The position numbers and the translations under genes were made by a program. From the NCBI RefSeq assembly GCF_027944005.1, contig NZ_AP027204.1:1302001-1366000 (forward strand): 64,000 bases of DNA, given 5' to 3'. The notes below the pieces were generated by a model. The model was not told the DNA's origin and did no database searches. It saw only the letters and a list, made by a program, of their open reading frames with translations. Position 1 is the stretch's first letter. The number at the start of each line of letters is the position of its first letter. Shown in pieces: positions 35,527 to 44,377 of the stretch. The DNA is from Polynucleobacter sp. SHI8 (lineage in GTDB: Bacteria > Pseudomonadota > Gammaproteobacteria > Burkholderiales > Burkholderiaceae).

Positions 35527-35964
35527 ATGTCAAACGTCAATTTAGAACAAGCTCTTACCATTGCTCAAACTACCTTAAAAAAAGGTCGTGAAATGAACTT
35601 TCATCCCCTCACCGTTGTTGTTCTAGATGCGGGTGGTCATATGAAAGCCCTTCTTCGTGAAGATCATTGCAGTATTTTGCGTGAAGATATCGCTCGCGGT
35701 AAAGCATGGGGTGTCTTAGGTATGGGCTTTGGAGGTCGTGAAATCGCTCGTCGCGCAGAAAAAATGCCAGCATTTATCTCCGCATTAAACGTCATGTCCG
35801 AAGGCAAAATGGTGCCTGTTGCAGGTGGTGTTTTAATTCGTGACGCCAATAATCACATTATTGGATCAGTTGGTGTTACAGGTGATACTTCAGACAATGA
35901 TGAACTCTGTGCAGTCGCTGGTATTCAAGCGGCTGGACTTACCCCCGATACCGGGGATAAGTAA
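35527..35964 (+). CDS. GlcG/HbpS family (DUF336) protein
   Basis: A 145-residue protein of the GlcG/HbpS/PduO-C family: LEQALTIAQTTLKKGREMNFHPLTVVVLDAGGHMKALLRED and VAGGVLIRD....IIGSVGVTGDTSDNDELCAVAGIQAAGL are diagnostic. Some members bind heme or cobalamin, and many occur as unexplained passengers in aromatic or glycolate gene clusters. No catalytic residue is known. It follows the flavin reductase on the same strand and converges with the molybdenum hydroxylase gene. Confidence 0.9.
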   Translation: MSNVNLEQALTIAQTTLKKGREMNFHPLTVVVLDAGGHMKALLREDHCSILREDIARGKAWGVLGMGFGGREIARRAEKMPAFISALNVMSEGKMVPVAGGVLIRDANNHIIGSVGVTGDTSDNDELCAVAGIQAAGLTPDTGDK

Positions 35965-35983
35965 TCTCTTTATCGTTCAAATA

Positions 35984-38098
35984 TTAGCTCATCAATTCAG
36001 CTAATCGATCAGGAGTTAAGGGCAAATGTCTTGCCCTAACTCCTAATGCTTGAACCAGTGCATTGGCAATCGCCGCAGCTGTAGGTCCCGCAGAAGCTTC
36101 ACCGCCACCTAAACTTTGAACTCCAGGTTGATTGAGTAACTTGACTTCAACCTGTGGAACTTCATCAAAATTCAAAATAGGATATGTATCCCAAGTTGCA
36201 GAAGTAACTCCCTCTGTATCCCATGTGACCATTTCTTTTAAGGTCCAACTGATCGACTGAATAATGCCTCCTTCAATCTGATTGATCAACCCATCCGGGT
36301 TAATGACTTCTCCAGCGTCACAGACCGACCAGACTTGGTCAATGTAGATTTTTTCTTCGGCACGTAATTGCACCATTACTCCGCAATAAGCACCACTGTT
36401 CTTATACCTAGCAAACCCCATGCCTAAGCCTGTGCCTTCAGGTAAATTTGCTCGATTTGACCAATTAGCCATTTGCGCAAGAGTCTCGAGCAAGGTAATC
36501 GATCTTGGATCAGATAGATGCTTTTTTCTGAACTCAAGACTATCTTGTCCTAACTCTTGTGCAATTTCATCCATAAAAGATTCCATAGCAAAAACATTTA
36601 AATAAGCTCCCAGGCCTCTTAGTGCAGAGGTTCTTAAAGGTGCTTGTGGAATCATGTGATGTCTTACTTGTTGATAGTCAACGTTATACATGGTGATCGC
36701 ATTGCGTAATCCACCGCCTTGCGGCAAGGGATTGTCTTTAGTTTCATCGATGGGATGCGGTGGATCAATCATCCAAGCTCCCAATAAATTGAGCTTACCT
36801 GACCATCCTGGCCGATGAATATGGGTTGGTGACCAAATTTCCGATTGCCAATTAATAATTCTGCCTGATGCATCAACTCCAACTTCAAACTCCACGACAC
36901 CCGGCGATCCAAATGGTGAGGCAGTTAACTCCTCTTCACGACTCCATTGCACACGGATGGGTAGCCCTGTCATTTTGGCAATAAATGCCGCATCAAAGGC
37001 TACATCATCAGCACTGTTATGACCATAACATCCAGCGCCATGTAAATGTATCACTTTGACAGTGTTTGGATCTTGACGTAATCCAACTGCAATCTGATTT
37101 TTAACCAAATGAGATCCTTGCGTATGCGACCAAACGGTTAAGATTCCATCAATTTCTTGAGCAATTGCACATGCAGGGCCAATCGATGCATGGGCAATAA
37201 ATGGCCGGGAGTATCTGGCCTTGACTGTTTGTTGCGCTGTATCACTAGAACCTTGTTGATATGCAATATCATCGCTGGCTGGAAGTCCAATAATCATTTC
37301 TTCAGTAGGTGTTTGTGCTTGCACATATGCTGGTGCCTGCCATGTAACAAAAGCTTGCGCTTTTTCTTGTGCCATCACAAGTAAAGCTTCGTTACTACCA
37401 ACAATAGCAAGGAAGCTACCACTATGAACGACCTGCTCAACACCCGGTAATTGTTGAATTTTCTCAATGTCTACGTGAGTAATAGTGGATTGAACATGCT
37501 TGGCTCTAAGCATGCGTGCATGACGCATGTTTGGCAATGTAAAGTCGTGTATGAATGCCGCTCCGGATAACTTACTATGCAAATCATCACGCGCAATACT
37601 TCTTCCAACCCACTTGGTCATCACCTGTTGCTTACTGGAAACAATCTGCTCGTTCGAAATGATCTCAACATCAAGATCCAAATGCTTGGCTAGCTGAGCA
37701 TAAGTGATCTGCTCATTTGATTCCTTGCTACTAAAAACACCTTGCTCAATGGAGATCGAATTTGCATTGACGCCTAATTGTTTTGCAGCAGCTTCTAGCG
37801 ATAAGTACCGTGCATAACCCAAAGCTACCTTGAGTGCGGAGCCACCATTTTCAATCGATAAACTACCGGCGGTATACCATTCATCAGGGGATAAATGCGT
37901 ATCACCAGCAATCCAGTTAATTTGCTTTAAATCAACTCCTATTTCGTCTGCGGCGATTTGTTGTAGGGCCGTTTGGATACCCTGCCCTAGCTCAACTTTA
38001 CCAGTGCATACAGTAATCAATGGCAGATGATCTAAACGAAACCATTGGGATAACTTGGGGTTCGAAACAATATTTGCTGGAAGAGTAAGATTGCTCAT
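35984..38098 (-). CDS. Molybdenum hydroxylase large subunit (IorB/NicB-like, two-subunit type)
   Basis: A 704-residue xanthine dehydrogenase-family Mo-binding subunit of the isoquinoline 1-oxidoreductase beta type. Seen are TGKVELGQGIQTALQQIAADEIGV near the N-terminus, SALRGLGAYLNVFAMESFMDEIA and, close to the C-terminus, GGGEASAGPTAAAIANAL with the catalytic glutamate. In this subfamily the Mo subunit has a swapped domain order and works with a small [2Fe-2S] subunit and often cytochromes; no FAD subunit is adjacent. The small subunit overlaps by four bases upstream. N-heteroaromatic ring hydroxylation is the typical reaction; substrate unproven. Confidence 0.88.
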   Translation of the reverse strand: MSNLTLPANIVSNPKLSQWFRLDHLPLITVCTGKVELGQGIQTALQQIAADEIGVDLKQINWIAGDTHLSPDEWYTAGSLSIENGGSALKVALGYARYLSLEAAAKQLGVNANSISIEQGVFSSKESNEQITYAQLAKHLDLDVEIISNEQIVSSKQQVMTKWVGRSIARDDLHSKLSGAAFIHDFTLPNMRHARMLRAKHVQSTITHVDIEKIQQLPGVEQVVHSGSFLAIVGSNEALLVMAQEKAQAFVTWQAPAYVQAQTPTEEMIIGLPASDDIAYQQGSSDTAQQTVKARYSRPFIAHASIGPACAIAQEIDGILTVWSHTQGSHLVKNQIAVGLRQDPNTVKVIHLHGAGCYGHNSADDVAFDAAFIAKMTGLPIRVQWSREEELTASPFGSPGVVEFEVGVDASGRIINWQSEIWSPTHIHRPGWSGKLNLLGAWMIDPPHPIDETKDNPLPQGGGLRNAITMYNVDYQQVRHHMIPQAPLRTSALRGLGAYLNVFAMESFMDEIAQELGQDSLEFRKKHLSDPRSITLLETLAQMANWSNRANLPEGTGLGMGFARYKNSGAYCGVMVQLRAEEKIYIDQVWSVCDAGEVINPDGLINQIEGGIIQSISWTLKEMVTWDTEGVTSATWDTYPILNFDEVPQVEVKLLNQPGVQSLGGGEASAGPTAAAIANALVQALGVRARHLPLTPDRLAELMS

Positions 38099-38577
38099 GC
38101 TGCCTTCTTTTCATTTAACTGTTGAATCACACTATCGATTGCCCGCAAAATACGTACATGAGTCCCACAACGACAGAGATGTCGATTTAATGACTCCATT
38201 AATACTTCTTGAGTGGGTTGAGGATTTTTCTTCAATAAGGCCGTAACACTCAGCAAAATTCCATTAATGCAATAACCACATTGAGCTGCTTGTTCATCAA
38301 TAAACGCTTTTTGTACTAACTGACCTATTGGATCGCTCGCTAAACCCTCTGCAGTAATAACTTCTTTGCCAGTAGCAGCCCAAAGTTGCATATCGCAAGA
38401 CTGCATCGCCTGTCCATCAACAATCACGGTACATGCTCCACAATTACCTGATCCACAACCAAAACGGGTTCCTTTATGTTCAAGGTCATTACGTAAAACA
38501 TAAAGTAACGGGGTATTTTCTGGAGCGTCAACAGTAACGCTTTGGCCATTAAGAATGATTTGAATAGATGTTGTCAT
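38095..38577 (-). CDS. [2Fe-2S] small subunit of the molybdenum hydroxylase (IorA/NicA-like)
   Basis: A 160-residue protein with a plant-type ferredoxin domain (CGSGNCGACTVIVDG plus a later SCDMQ cysteine) and a second helical [2Fe-2S] domain (CGYCINGILLS and CRCGTH). It passes electrons from the Mo centre to an outside acceptor. It overlaps the Mo subunit gene by four bases (ATGA type) and starts 15 bases after the beta-hydroxyacid dehydrogenase gene, so the three are co-transcribed. Confidence 0.92.
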   Translation of the reverse strand: MTTSIQIILNGQSVTVDAPENTPLLYVLRNDLEHKGTRFGCGSGNCGACTVIVDGQAMQSCDMQLWAATGKEVITAEGLASDPIGQLVQKAFIDEQAAQCGYCINGILLSVTALLKKNPQPTQEVLMESLNRHLCRCGTHVRILRAIDSVIQQLNEKKAA

Positions 38578-38591
38578 TGTTGTTTGAGGGT

Positions 38592-39479
38592 TTATTTACA
38601 ATAAGTTTGAATGAACCAAGCTGGCACAGCAGTACCATCTTTATCGCCTAAGCCTGCAGCAGAGGTTTTATCTAGCTCGGCAAGAGCTGCTTGGGTAACT
38701 GGAATACTCCAACCATTCGACTGAGCTTCCTCAATCATGGTTCTTAAATCTTTACGAATATTATCGAGGGTAAATGCCGCAGGTGCTTGCGGCTCACCTT
38801 TAAGTGTGGAGACCAATACTGGCGTTCGAGCTTTCATCATGCTTGGTGCGCCTGAGGTGTCAGACAAAATATCAATCAATCGCTCTGGTGAGATATTTAA
38901 TTGTGATGACAAGGACAAAGCTTCACTAAATGATTGCCAAAACACTAATAAAGGTAAGTTCACCGTTAATTTCAAACGCACACCTGAACCGCTAGGTCCA
39001 ACATGTTCTACCCGGCGGCATAATTGTTCCAAAATGGGTCTTGCAAGTTCAACATCTTTTTCTTCACCACCAACTAAACCTAATAATTTTCCTTCTCTAG
39101 CAGGACCAACAGTGCCACCAACTGGACAATCAACCATTGCCCCACCTTTGGCTGTAACGTCTGCAGCAATTGCGATGGCAGTTACAGGTCGTACTGTACT
39201 CATCTCAATAAATAATTTACCAGCAACAGAAGTAGTCAGAACACCTCCGGGAGCACGGTAACATGCATCGATCGCCTGGGCATCGGTCAATATAGAAATA
39301 ATGATCTCTACTTGATCCACCAGCTGCGCTGGGGAACTAGCGACAGTAGCTCCTTTCGCTACTAGGGGGGTAGTTTTTTCAACGGAACGATTCCAAATAA
39401 CCAACTCATGACCACAATTGATTAAACGCTCCACCATGGCACTACCCATTTTGCCTGTGCCAAGAAGTCCGATTTTCAT
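38592..39479 (-). CDS. Beta-hydroxyacid dehydrogenase (3-hydroxyisobutyrate/tartronate semialdehyde reductase family), copy A
   Basis: A 295-residue NAD(P)-dependent enzyme. The Rossmann motif GLLGTGKMGSAMVERL opens the protein, the substrate loop is DCPVGGTVGPAREGKL, and the catalytic lysine lies in RLKLTVNLPL. It is the first gene of a run with the Mo hydroxylase subunits, and divergent from the ABC transporter operon. A paralogue is at 47819-48814. The physiological substrate is unknown; a 3-hydroxy acid or semialdehyde from the cluster's pathway is likely. Confidence 0.88.
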   Translation of the reverse strand: MKIGLLGTGKMGSAMVERLINCGHELVIWNRSVEKTTPLVAKGATVASSPAQLVDQVEIIISILTDAQAIDACYRAPGGVLTTSVAGKLFIEMSTVRPVTAIAIAADVTAKGGAMVDCPVGGTVGPAREGKLLGLVGGEEKDVELARPILEQLCRRVEHVGPSGSGVRLKLTVNLPLLVFWQSFSEALSLSSQLNISPERLIDILSDTSGAPSMMKARTPVLVSTLKGEPQAPAAFTLDNIRKDLRTMIEEAQSNGWSIPVTQAALAELDKTSAAGLGDKDGTAVPAWFIQTYCK

Positions 39480-39545
39480 ACTTGCCCCCTAAGATTATTC
39501 AATGTTTACTTCATTTTCAATATGCTAAACAAATATTATTATAGT

Positions 39546-39563
39546 AATGATCAAATAATCATT
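39546..39563. promoter_or_regulatory. Putative TetR operator upstream of the dehydrogenase copy A (site 5)
   Basis: AATGATCAAATAATCATT, with halves AATGATCAA and (other strand) AATGATTAT. It lies 67-84 bases upstream of the minus-strand start codon at 39479. Confidence 0.65.
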
Positions 39564-39703
39564 AAAAATCCTTTTAAATCTTATTAAATTTGTATTCACT
39601 CAATAAATATTATGTTAATTCAGATTCATTCATTCTGTCACATGACAATAACTAAGTAATAACCCTTATGTTTTATCAGGGCGTATTCCATTAATCTTAT
39701 AAC

Positions 39704-39732
39704 TTGTCAAACCCTTGTAATTGAAATACCTA
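39704..39732 (+). promoter_or_regulatory. Possible sigma70 promoter of the transporter operon
   Basis: TTGTCA (39704-39709) and TACCTA (39727-39732) are spaced by 17 bases. The predicted start point would fall just before the dyad at 39754-39771, so a bound repressor would block early transcription. Judged by eye only. Confidence 0.3.
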
Positions 39733-39753
39733 AGTAAATCACTCAAAATTCTA

Positions 39754-39771
39754 AATGATCAAATAATCAAT
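39754..39771. promoter_or_regulatory. Putative TetR operator upstream of the transporter operon (site 6)
   Basis: AATGATCAAATAATCAAT shares its first 17 bases with site 5. It lies 41-58 bases upstream of the binding-protein start codon. Confidence 0.65.
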
Positions 39772-39811
39772 TAGAATGAATGAAAAATTAAATTAACCAT
39801 TTGGAGACAAT

Positions 39812-41053
39812 ATGACTTTAGATCGTCGCTCGTTTATTCAGGGTTCCGCCGCAGCTGGTCTTGGACTCGCAGTTCCTAGCCTATTTGCGCAAAATAACGA
39901 ACCTGTTCGTGTTGGTTTGCTCACCGTTAAAACGGGACCTCTTGCATCCGGTGGTATCGATATGGAACTCGGATTAAAACAGTGGTTAGCAGAAAATGGC
40001 AATATGTTAGCTGGTCGTAAAGTTGAACTCACGGTCGCTGATACTGGTGGCGTTCCAGCAAATACAAAAACAAAAATTTCTGAACTCAACGAAAGAAATA
40101 AAGTTCACGTCATTATGGGCCCCCTCGCAGCTTTTGAAGCTCTAGCGGTCGATGACTATATTCGTGATAACAAAATTCCGACTCTATCAGTTGCAGCTGC
40201 GGAAGATATGACGCAACGTAAAGCCAATCCATGGTTTGTTCGTGCAACTTCAACTTCATCCCAAAGTGCTCACCCTATGGCCGATTATTGTGCCAATATC
40301 AAAAAATATAAGCGGATGGTTGTTGTTGCGGATGATATTGCATACGGTCATGAAATGTGCGCAGGCTTTCAAAGAGTTTTTGAAGAAAATGGTGGCAAAA
40401 TTGTCCAACGTTTGTTCGCACCTCTCACTGTTCCTGATTACGGTAGCTACCTTGCTCAATTAAAAACTAATGCTGATGCAGTCTTCTTAGGTTTTGCAGG
40501 ATCAAATGGTTTCCGTTTCATCCGTCAAATGAATGAGTATGGCCTCAAAGGCAAAATCGCTATTGTGGGTGGTATGACTGCTCTCGATGAAGCCGTTCTG
40601 AAGAATATGGGCGATGAAGCCTTGGGTATTGAGACAGCTTGCTGGTATTCAGCTGAGTTAAATAATCCAATCAATAATAAATTTGCTCCAGCATTCCGCA
40701 AAGCTCAAGGCTATGATCCAGGCTTCTATGCTGCTGCAACTTACACCAATGCTGCTGTTCTTGATGCTGCTCTCAAGTCGATCAATGGTAATGCGAGCAA
40801 TAAAGAAGGCTTAATGGCCGCTCTGAAAAAGACCAATGTTCCAACGGCCAGAGGTCCAGTAACATTTGATAGCTATGGTAACGTAGTTGGCGATGTCTAT
40901 ATCCGTAAAGTTGAACGTAAAGATGGTCGTTTAGTGAACGTCGTTACAAAAACTTATACAAACGTTAGCCAATTCTGGAAATATGATCCTAAGGCATTCT
41001 TAGCAAACCCTGTTTACTCCAAAGACTGGCCACCAGCTAGAAACTTAGAGTAA
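39812..41053 (+). CDS. Branched-chain-type ABC transporter substrate-binding protein with Tat signal
   Basis: A 413-residue periplasmic binding protein of the LivK-like (peripla_BP_6) family. The N-terminus has a twin-arginine motif, LDRRSFIQGSAAAGL, and a probable cleavage after SLFAQ, so it is exported folded. Segments VGLLTVKTGPLASGGIDMELGLK, VHVIMGPLAAFEALAVDDYI and KRMVVVADDIAYGHEM build the two-lobed fold. It is followed by livH, livM, livG and livF-like genes, making a complete importer. The ligand is probably an aromatic or other organic acid, judged from the neighbours. A close paralogue with a Sec-type signal is at 45627. Confidence 0.92.
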   Translation: MTLDRRSFIQGSAAAGLGLAVPSLFAQNNEPVRVGLLTVKTGPLASGGIDMELGLKQWLAENGNMLAGRKVELTVADTGGVPANTKTKISELNERNKVHVIMGPLAAFEALAVDDYIRDNKIPTLSVAAAEDMTQRKANPWFVRATSTSSQSAHPMADYCANIKKYKRMVVVADDIAYGHEMCAGFQRVFEENGGKIVQRLFAPLTVPDYGSYLAQLKTNADAVFLGFAGSNGFRFIRQMNEYGLKGKIAIVGGMTALDEAVLKNMGDEALGIETACWYSAELNNPINNKFAPAFRKAQGYDPGFYAAATYTNAAVLDAALKSINGNASNKEGLMAALKKTNVPTARGPVTFDSYGNVVGDVYIRKVERKDGRLVNVVTKTYTNVSQFWKYDPKAFLANPVYSKDWPPARNLE

Positions 41054-41076
41054 TCATTTTTTACAGAAATTAATAT

Positions 41077-41937
41077 ATGCAATTTTGGGTCATTCAAACC
41101 CTGAATAGTCTTGCTCTCGGGGGGCTTCTGTTTATGTTGTCCTCCGGTTTTGCTTTGATATTCGGTCTCATGCGCATCGCCAATTTAACGCACGGCTCTC
41201 TTTTTATGATTGGGGCATATATTGCTGCTTCAGTCTTGAAAGGTGGTTACAGCCTGATCGTGGCTGCTTTAGTTGCTATGGCTTTAGTTGGTTTAATTGG
41301 TGCAATTATCGAGCGCTTTATCCTTAGAAGTCTTTCTGGAAATTCTCAAGGTCAAGTATTAGCTACTCTTGGACTCTCTTTTATTGCGGCGGATGCATGT
41401 CTCATGATTTGGGGTGGTGATCCTATTCCAATTAATGCTCCAGAAATGTTGCGCGCCCCGATGCAAATGTTTGGTTTTATGTTCCCAACCTATCGCTTAG
41501 TAGTGCTTGTTATTTCTATGATTAGCGCCGTTTTACTCTATCTCCTAATGGAAAAAACTCGTCTGGGTGCAATGATTCGTGCTGGTGTTGATGATATGCA
41601 AATGGCTCGAGCTGTTGGGATTCCTGCATCTCAATTATTCACGATTGTATTTGCCCTAGGTGCATTACTTGCAGGTCTCGGTGGAACGGTTGGCGGCCCT
41701 ATGCTCAATGCATATCCTGGTCTTGATGCCGACATGCTCCCTCTTGCTCTGATTGTTGTGATATTGGGGGGTGTTGGTAGTTTAATCGGTACCTTTGTCG
41801 CTAGTTTTATTATCGGCTTTATCTATACCTTTGGTATTGCTCTCGTCCCTGATTTAGCTTACGTTATTTTGTTTTTACCTATGGTGCTTGTCATTGCCTT
41901 CCGTCCATCAGGTCTTTTTGGGACAATTCGCGCATGA
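41077..41937 (+). CDS. Branched-chain-type ABC transporter permease LivH
   Basis: A 286-residue inner-membrane permease with about eight hydrophobic helices. QTLNSLALGGLLFMLSSGFALIFGLMRIANLTHGSLFMIGAY is the LivH hallmark, and the coupling-helix region RAGVDDMQMARAVGIPASQLFTIVFALGALLAGLGG contacts the ATPase. It starts 24 bases after the binding-protein gene and overlaps livM by four bases. Confidence 0.93.
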   Translation: MQFWVIQTLNSLALGGLLFMLSSGFALIFGLMRIANLTHGSLFMIGAYIAASVLKGGYSLIVAALVAMALVGLIGAIIERFILRSLSGNSQGQVLATLGLSFIAADACLMIWGGDPIPINAPEMLRAPMQMFGFMFPTYRLVVLVISMISAVLLYLLMEKTRLGAMIRAGVDDMQMARAVGIPASQLFTIVFALGALLAGLGGTVGGPMLNAYPGLDADMLPLALIVVILGGVGSLIGTFVASFIIGFIYTFGIALVPDLAYVILFLPMVLVIAFRPSGLFGTIRA

Positions 41938-42878
41938 TAAAAAATTCTCTTCTTTACATTGTACTCATTGCGATTCTTGTGATTTTGCCGCTATTTTTTG
42001 GCGAGTATTACGTCAATCTTGGCAGTCAAATCATGGTGGCGGCAGTATTTGCTGCGAGCTTAAATCTTCTCGTTGGTTATGGGGGTTTAACATCTTTAGG
42101 TCATGCAACCTACTTAGGTGTTGCCGCCTATACGTCCGCTTGGCTTTTTCAAAACTACGGTATGTCGCATGAATATACGGCTCTCATCGCTCTTCTATTT
42201 ACAACGCTCGTTGGTGCCATTTTTGGTTGGATTTCATTACGCGCTTCCGGCTTAAGTTTTTTAATGCTGACTTTGGCTTTATCGCAAATTATTTGGGGTA
42301 TCGGCTATCGTTGGGTTGGTCTTACCAACGGTGATAATGGTATTTCCGGGTTAACTCGCCCAATGCCTTTTGGTATCAACCTAGAAAATTCAAATAATTT
42401 TTATTGGTTCTGCTTAGTCATCACCATCATCTGCTTATTTTTTATTGCACGTTTTGTGAACTCACCATTCGGTTCTAGTTTAAAAGGAACGCGCGATCAA
42501 GAAAAACGGATGAGCGCCCTAGGCTATAACGTGTGGATGATCCGCTGGATTACTTTTGTGATAGCGAGTTTCTTTGGGGCAGTTTCTGGTCTGATGTATA
42601 TCTATCTCAACAAATACATTCACCCAAGCGTAATTTCCATAACATCATCCGCAGAAGCTCTTCTTTGTGTGATTGCTGGCGGTGCTGGCACTTTGGCAGG
42701 CCCTATTCTTGGATCTATTCTGATCGTTCTTCTGAAAAACTATGTATCTGGTTTTGTTGAGCGCTGGAATATGTTACTGGGTATTATCTTTGTCTTTATT
42801 GTGATCTTCATGCCTGCTGGTATGGCTCCTGGTTTTACACAACTTAAGAATCGTTTGTTCGGAGGTAAGAAACTATGA
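41934..42878 (+). CDS. Branched-chain-type ABC transporter permease LivM
   Basis: A 314-residue permease pairing with LivH. The signature NLLVGYGGLTSLGHATYLGVAAY is present near the N-terminus, and the cytoplasmic coupling segment KGTRDQEKRMSALGYNVWMIRWITFVIASFFGAVSGLMY follows the expected pattern. ATGA overlaps with both neighbours (livH upstream, livG downstream) indicate tight co-translation. Confidence 0.93.
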   Translation: MIKNSLLYIVLIAILVILPLFFGEYYVNLGSQIMVAAVFAASLNLLVGYGGLTSLGHATYLGVAAYTSAWLFQNYGMSHEYTALIALLFTTLVGAIFGWISLRASGLSFLMLTLALSQIIWGIGYRWVGLTNGDNGISGLTRPMPFGINLENSNNFYWFCLVITIICLFFIARFVNSPFGSSLKGTRDQEKRMSALGYNVWMIRWITFVIASFFGAVSGLMYIYLNKYIHPSVISITSSAEALLCVIAGGAGTLAGPILGSILIVLLKNYVSGFVERWNMLLGIIFVFIVIFMPAGMAPGFTQLKNRLFGGKKL

Positions 42879-43615
42879 CCCTCGCTCTTGAAGTCAAAGA
42901 CCTTAAAAAGAGTTTTGGTGGTATTGCTGTTACCCAAAACGTTTCTTTACAAGTAAGTCCTGGTGAACGGCGTTTAATTATTGGACCTAATGGTGCTGGA
43001 AAAACCACACTTTTCGCTCAAATTACTGGAGACTTAAAGCCTGATTCAGGCTCTGTAAGTATTTTTGGTAATGAGGTGATTTCCCTTCCTGTTCATGCTC
43101 GCGCGCATATGGGAATGAGCAGAACTTACCAAATTATTACTTTATTTAAACAAGATACTTTGGCTCACAATGTGGTGTTGTCCTTATTAGGTATTCATCA
43201 ACGAAAGAAAAATATTTTCAATCCTCTTACTACCGAAGATACTTTATATGATGAAGCTATCGAGTTCTTAGATAACGTTGGCTTGAAACATCAAGCATTT
43301 AGGAATGTATCGGAGATTTCCTACGGAGAACAACGTCGGGTAGAAATTGCTCTCGCACTTGCACAAAAGCCTAAATTATTACTTTTAGATGAGCCCCTAG
43401 CGGGCTTATCCCAAGATGAGCGTGTGGTGGTAGCAGACCTCATCAATAACATCTCTAAAGATGTGACGATTGTCATGATTGAACACGATATGGAAATGGC
43501 TTTAGCTTTTGCTGAAAAAATTCTCGTCTTGCAATACGGTAAGGTCATTGTTGATGGCGACCGTGATGCGGTAGTCAATGATCCAAAAACACAGGAGGTC
43601 TATCTTGGCCACTGA
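42875..43615 (+). CDS. Branched-chain-type ABC transporter ATPase LivG
   Basis: A 246-residue ATPase with Walker A GPNGAGKTT, ABC signature ISYGEQRRVE (a variant of LSGGQ usual in LivG), Walker B LLLLDEPLAGL and the H-loop IVMIEHDMEMA. It powers the permease pair together with LivF. It overlaps livM by four bases and the following livF start by 11 bases. Confidence 0.93.
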   Translation: MTLALEVKDLKKSFGGIAVTQNVSLQVSPGERRLIIGPNGAGKTTLFAQITGDLKPDSGSVSIFGNEVISLPVHARAHMGMSRTYQIITLFKQDTLAHNVVLSLLGIHQRKKNIFNPLTTEDTLYDEAIEFLDNVGLKHQAFRNVSEISYGEQRRVEIALALAQKPKLLLLDEPLAGLSQDERVVVADLINNISKDVTIVMIEHDMEMALAFAEKILVLQYGKVIVDGDRDAVVNDPKTQEVYLGH

Positions 43616-44318
43616 TGCATTAGTAATCGATAAAATCAATTCATACTATGGCGATAGTCATGTGCTACATGATGTCTCTCTTACTCTGAGAAAATCCTCC
43701 CTTCTTGCTCTTCTTGGCAGAAACGGCGCTGGAAAAACAACCACGATGATGACCGTTGCCGGCTTGGTAACAGCTAAAACTGGGCAAATTTCTTTGTTTG
43801 GCAAGCCAGTTGCTCGGCAAAAACCTGAAACAATCGCACGCGCAGGTATTCGGTTAGTCCCTCAAGGAAGAAGAATTTTCCCAAGCCTATCCGTAGAAGA
43901 AAATCTCAAAGTAGCAGCCCAAAATAGAGAGATTCAGAATCCTTGGAATATGAATCGTGTCTATGACCTCTTCCCGCAATTGAGAGATCGTTTTAAACAA
44001 CGTGCCGGCACTCTCTCTGGTGGTGAGCAACAAATGCTTGCGATTGGTCGTGCATTAATGGGTAATCCGGATGTACTTCTTTTAGATGAACCATCCGAGG
44101 GACTAGCGCCATTAATCGTTGCTGAAGTCGCACGAGGTATTAAGGAAATCAAAAACGAAGGCCTCTCCATTATTTTGGTCGAACAGAATTTCCAGTTAGC
44201 GATGTCTGTGGCAGATGATGTTGCTGTTCTGAATACAGGTCGTCTAGCTTATTATGGAAGCGCGGCCGAAGTTCAATCCAACCCAGAACTCGCAACAAAA
44301 CATCTTGGTGTGTTTTAA
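43605..44318 (+). CDS. Branched-chain-type ABC transporter ATPase LivF (TTG start)
   Basis: A 237-residue ATPase with Walker A GRNGAGKTT, signature LSGGEQQML, Walker B LLLDEPSEGL and H-loop IILVEQNFQLAM, as in LivF. The start is chosen as TTG at 43605 because AGGAGG (43593-43598) sits six bases upstream and the protein then begins with DALVIDKINSYYGDSHVLHDV. An ATG at 43578 is in frame but would translate through the ribosome site and add nine unusual residues. It overlaps the end of livG by 11 bases. Confidence 0.9.
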   Translation: MATDALVIDKINSYYGDSHVLHDVSLTLRKSSLLALLGRNGAGKTTTMMTVAGLVTAKTGQISLFGKPVARQKPETIARAGIRLVPQGRRIFPSLSVEENLKVAAQNREIQNPWNMNRVYDLFPQLRDRFKQRAGTLSGGEQQMLAIGRALMGNPDVLLLDEPSEGLAPLIVAEVARGIKEIKNEGLSIILVEQNFQLAMSVADDVAVLNTGRLAYYGSAAEVQSNPELATKHLGVF

Positions 44319-44377
44319 AAACCCTGTCATCTTATCTACTTACAATTATTTAATCATTCCTACTTTACGAGGCTCTT

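Larger units (their letters stand above)
39480..39811. promoter_or_regulatory. 332-base divergent control region between the dehydrogenase/Mo hydroxylase and transporter operons
   Basis: The only gap above 300 bases in the window. It is very AT-rich, contains no credible gene, and holds two near-identical dyads (39546-39563 and 39754-39771, sharing AATGATCAAATAATCA), one close to each divergent gene. GGAG precedes the plus-strand ATG at 39812. Confidence 0.7.

Noticed and set aside
38737..39261. Long open frame (174 codons) on the plus strand inside the dehydrogenase gene
   Set aside because: It is antisense to a well-supported dehydrogenase with intact motifs; its translation has no domain pattern.
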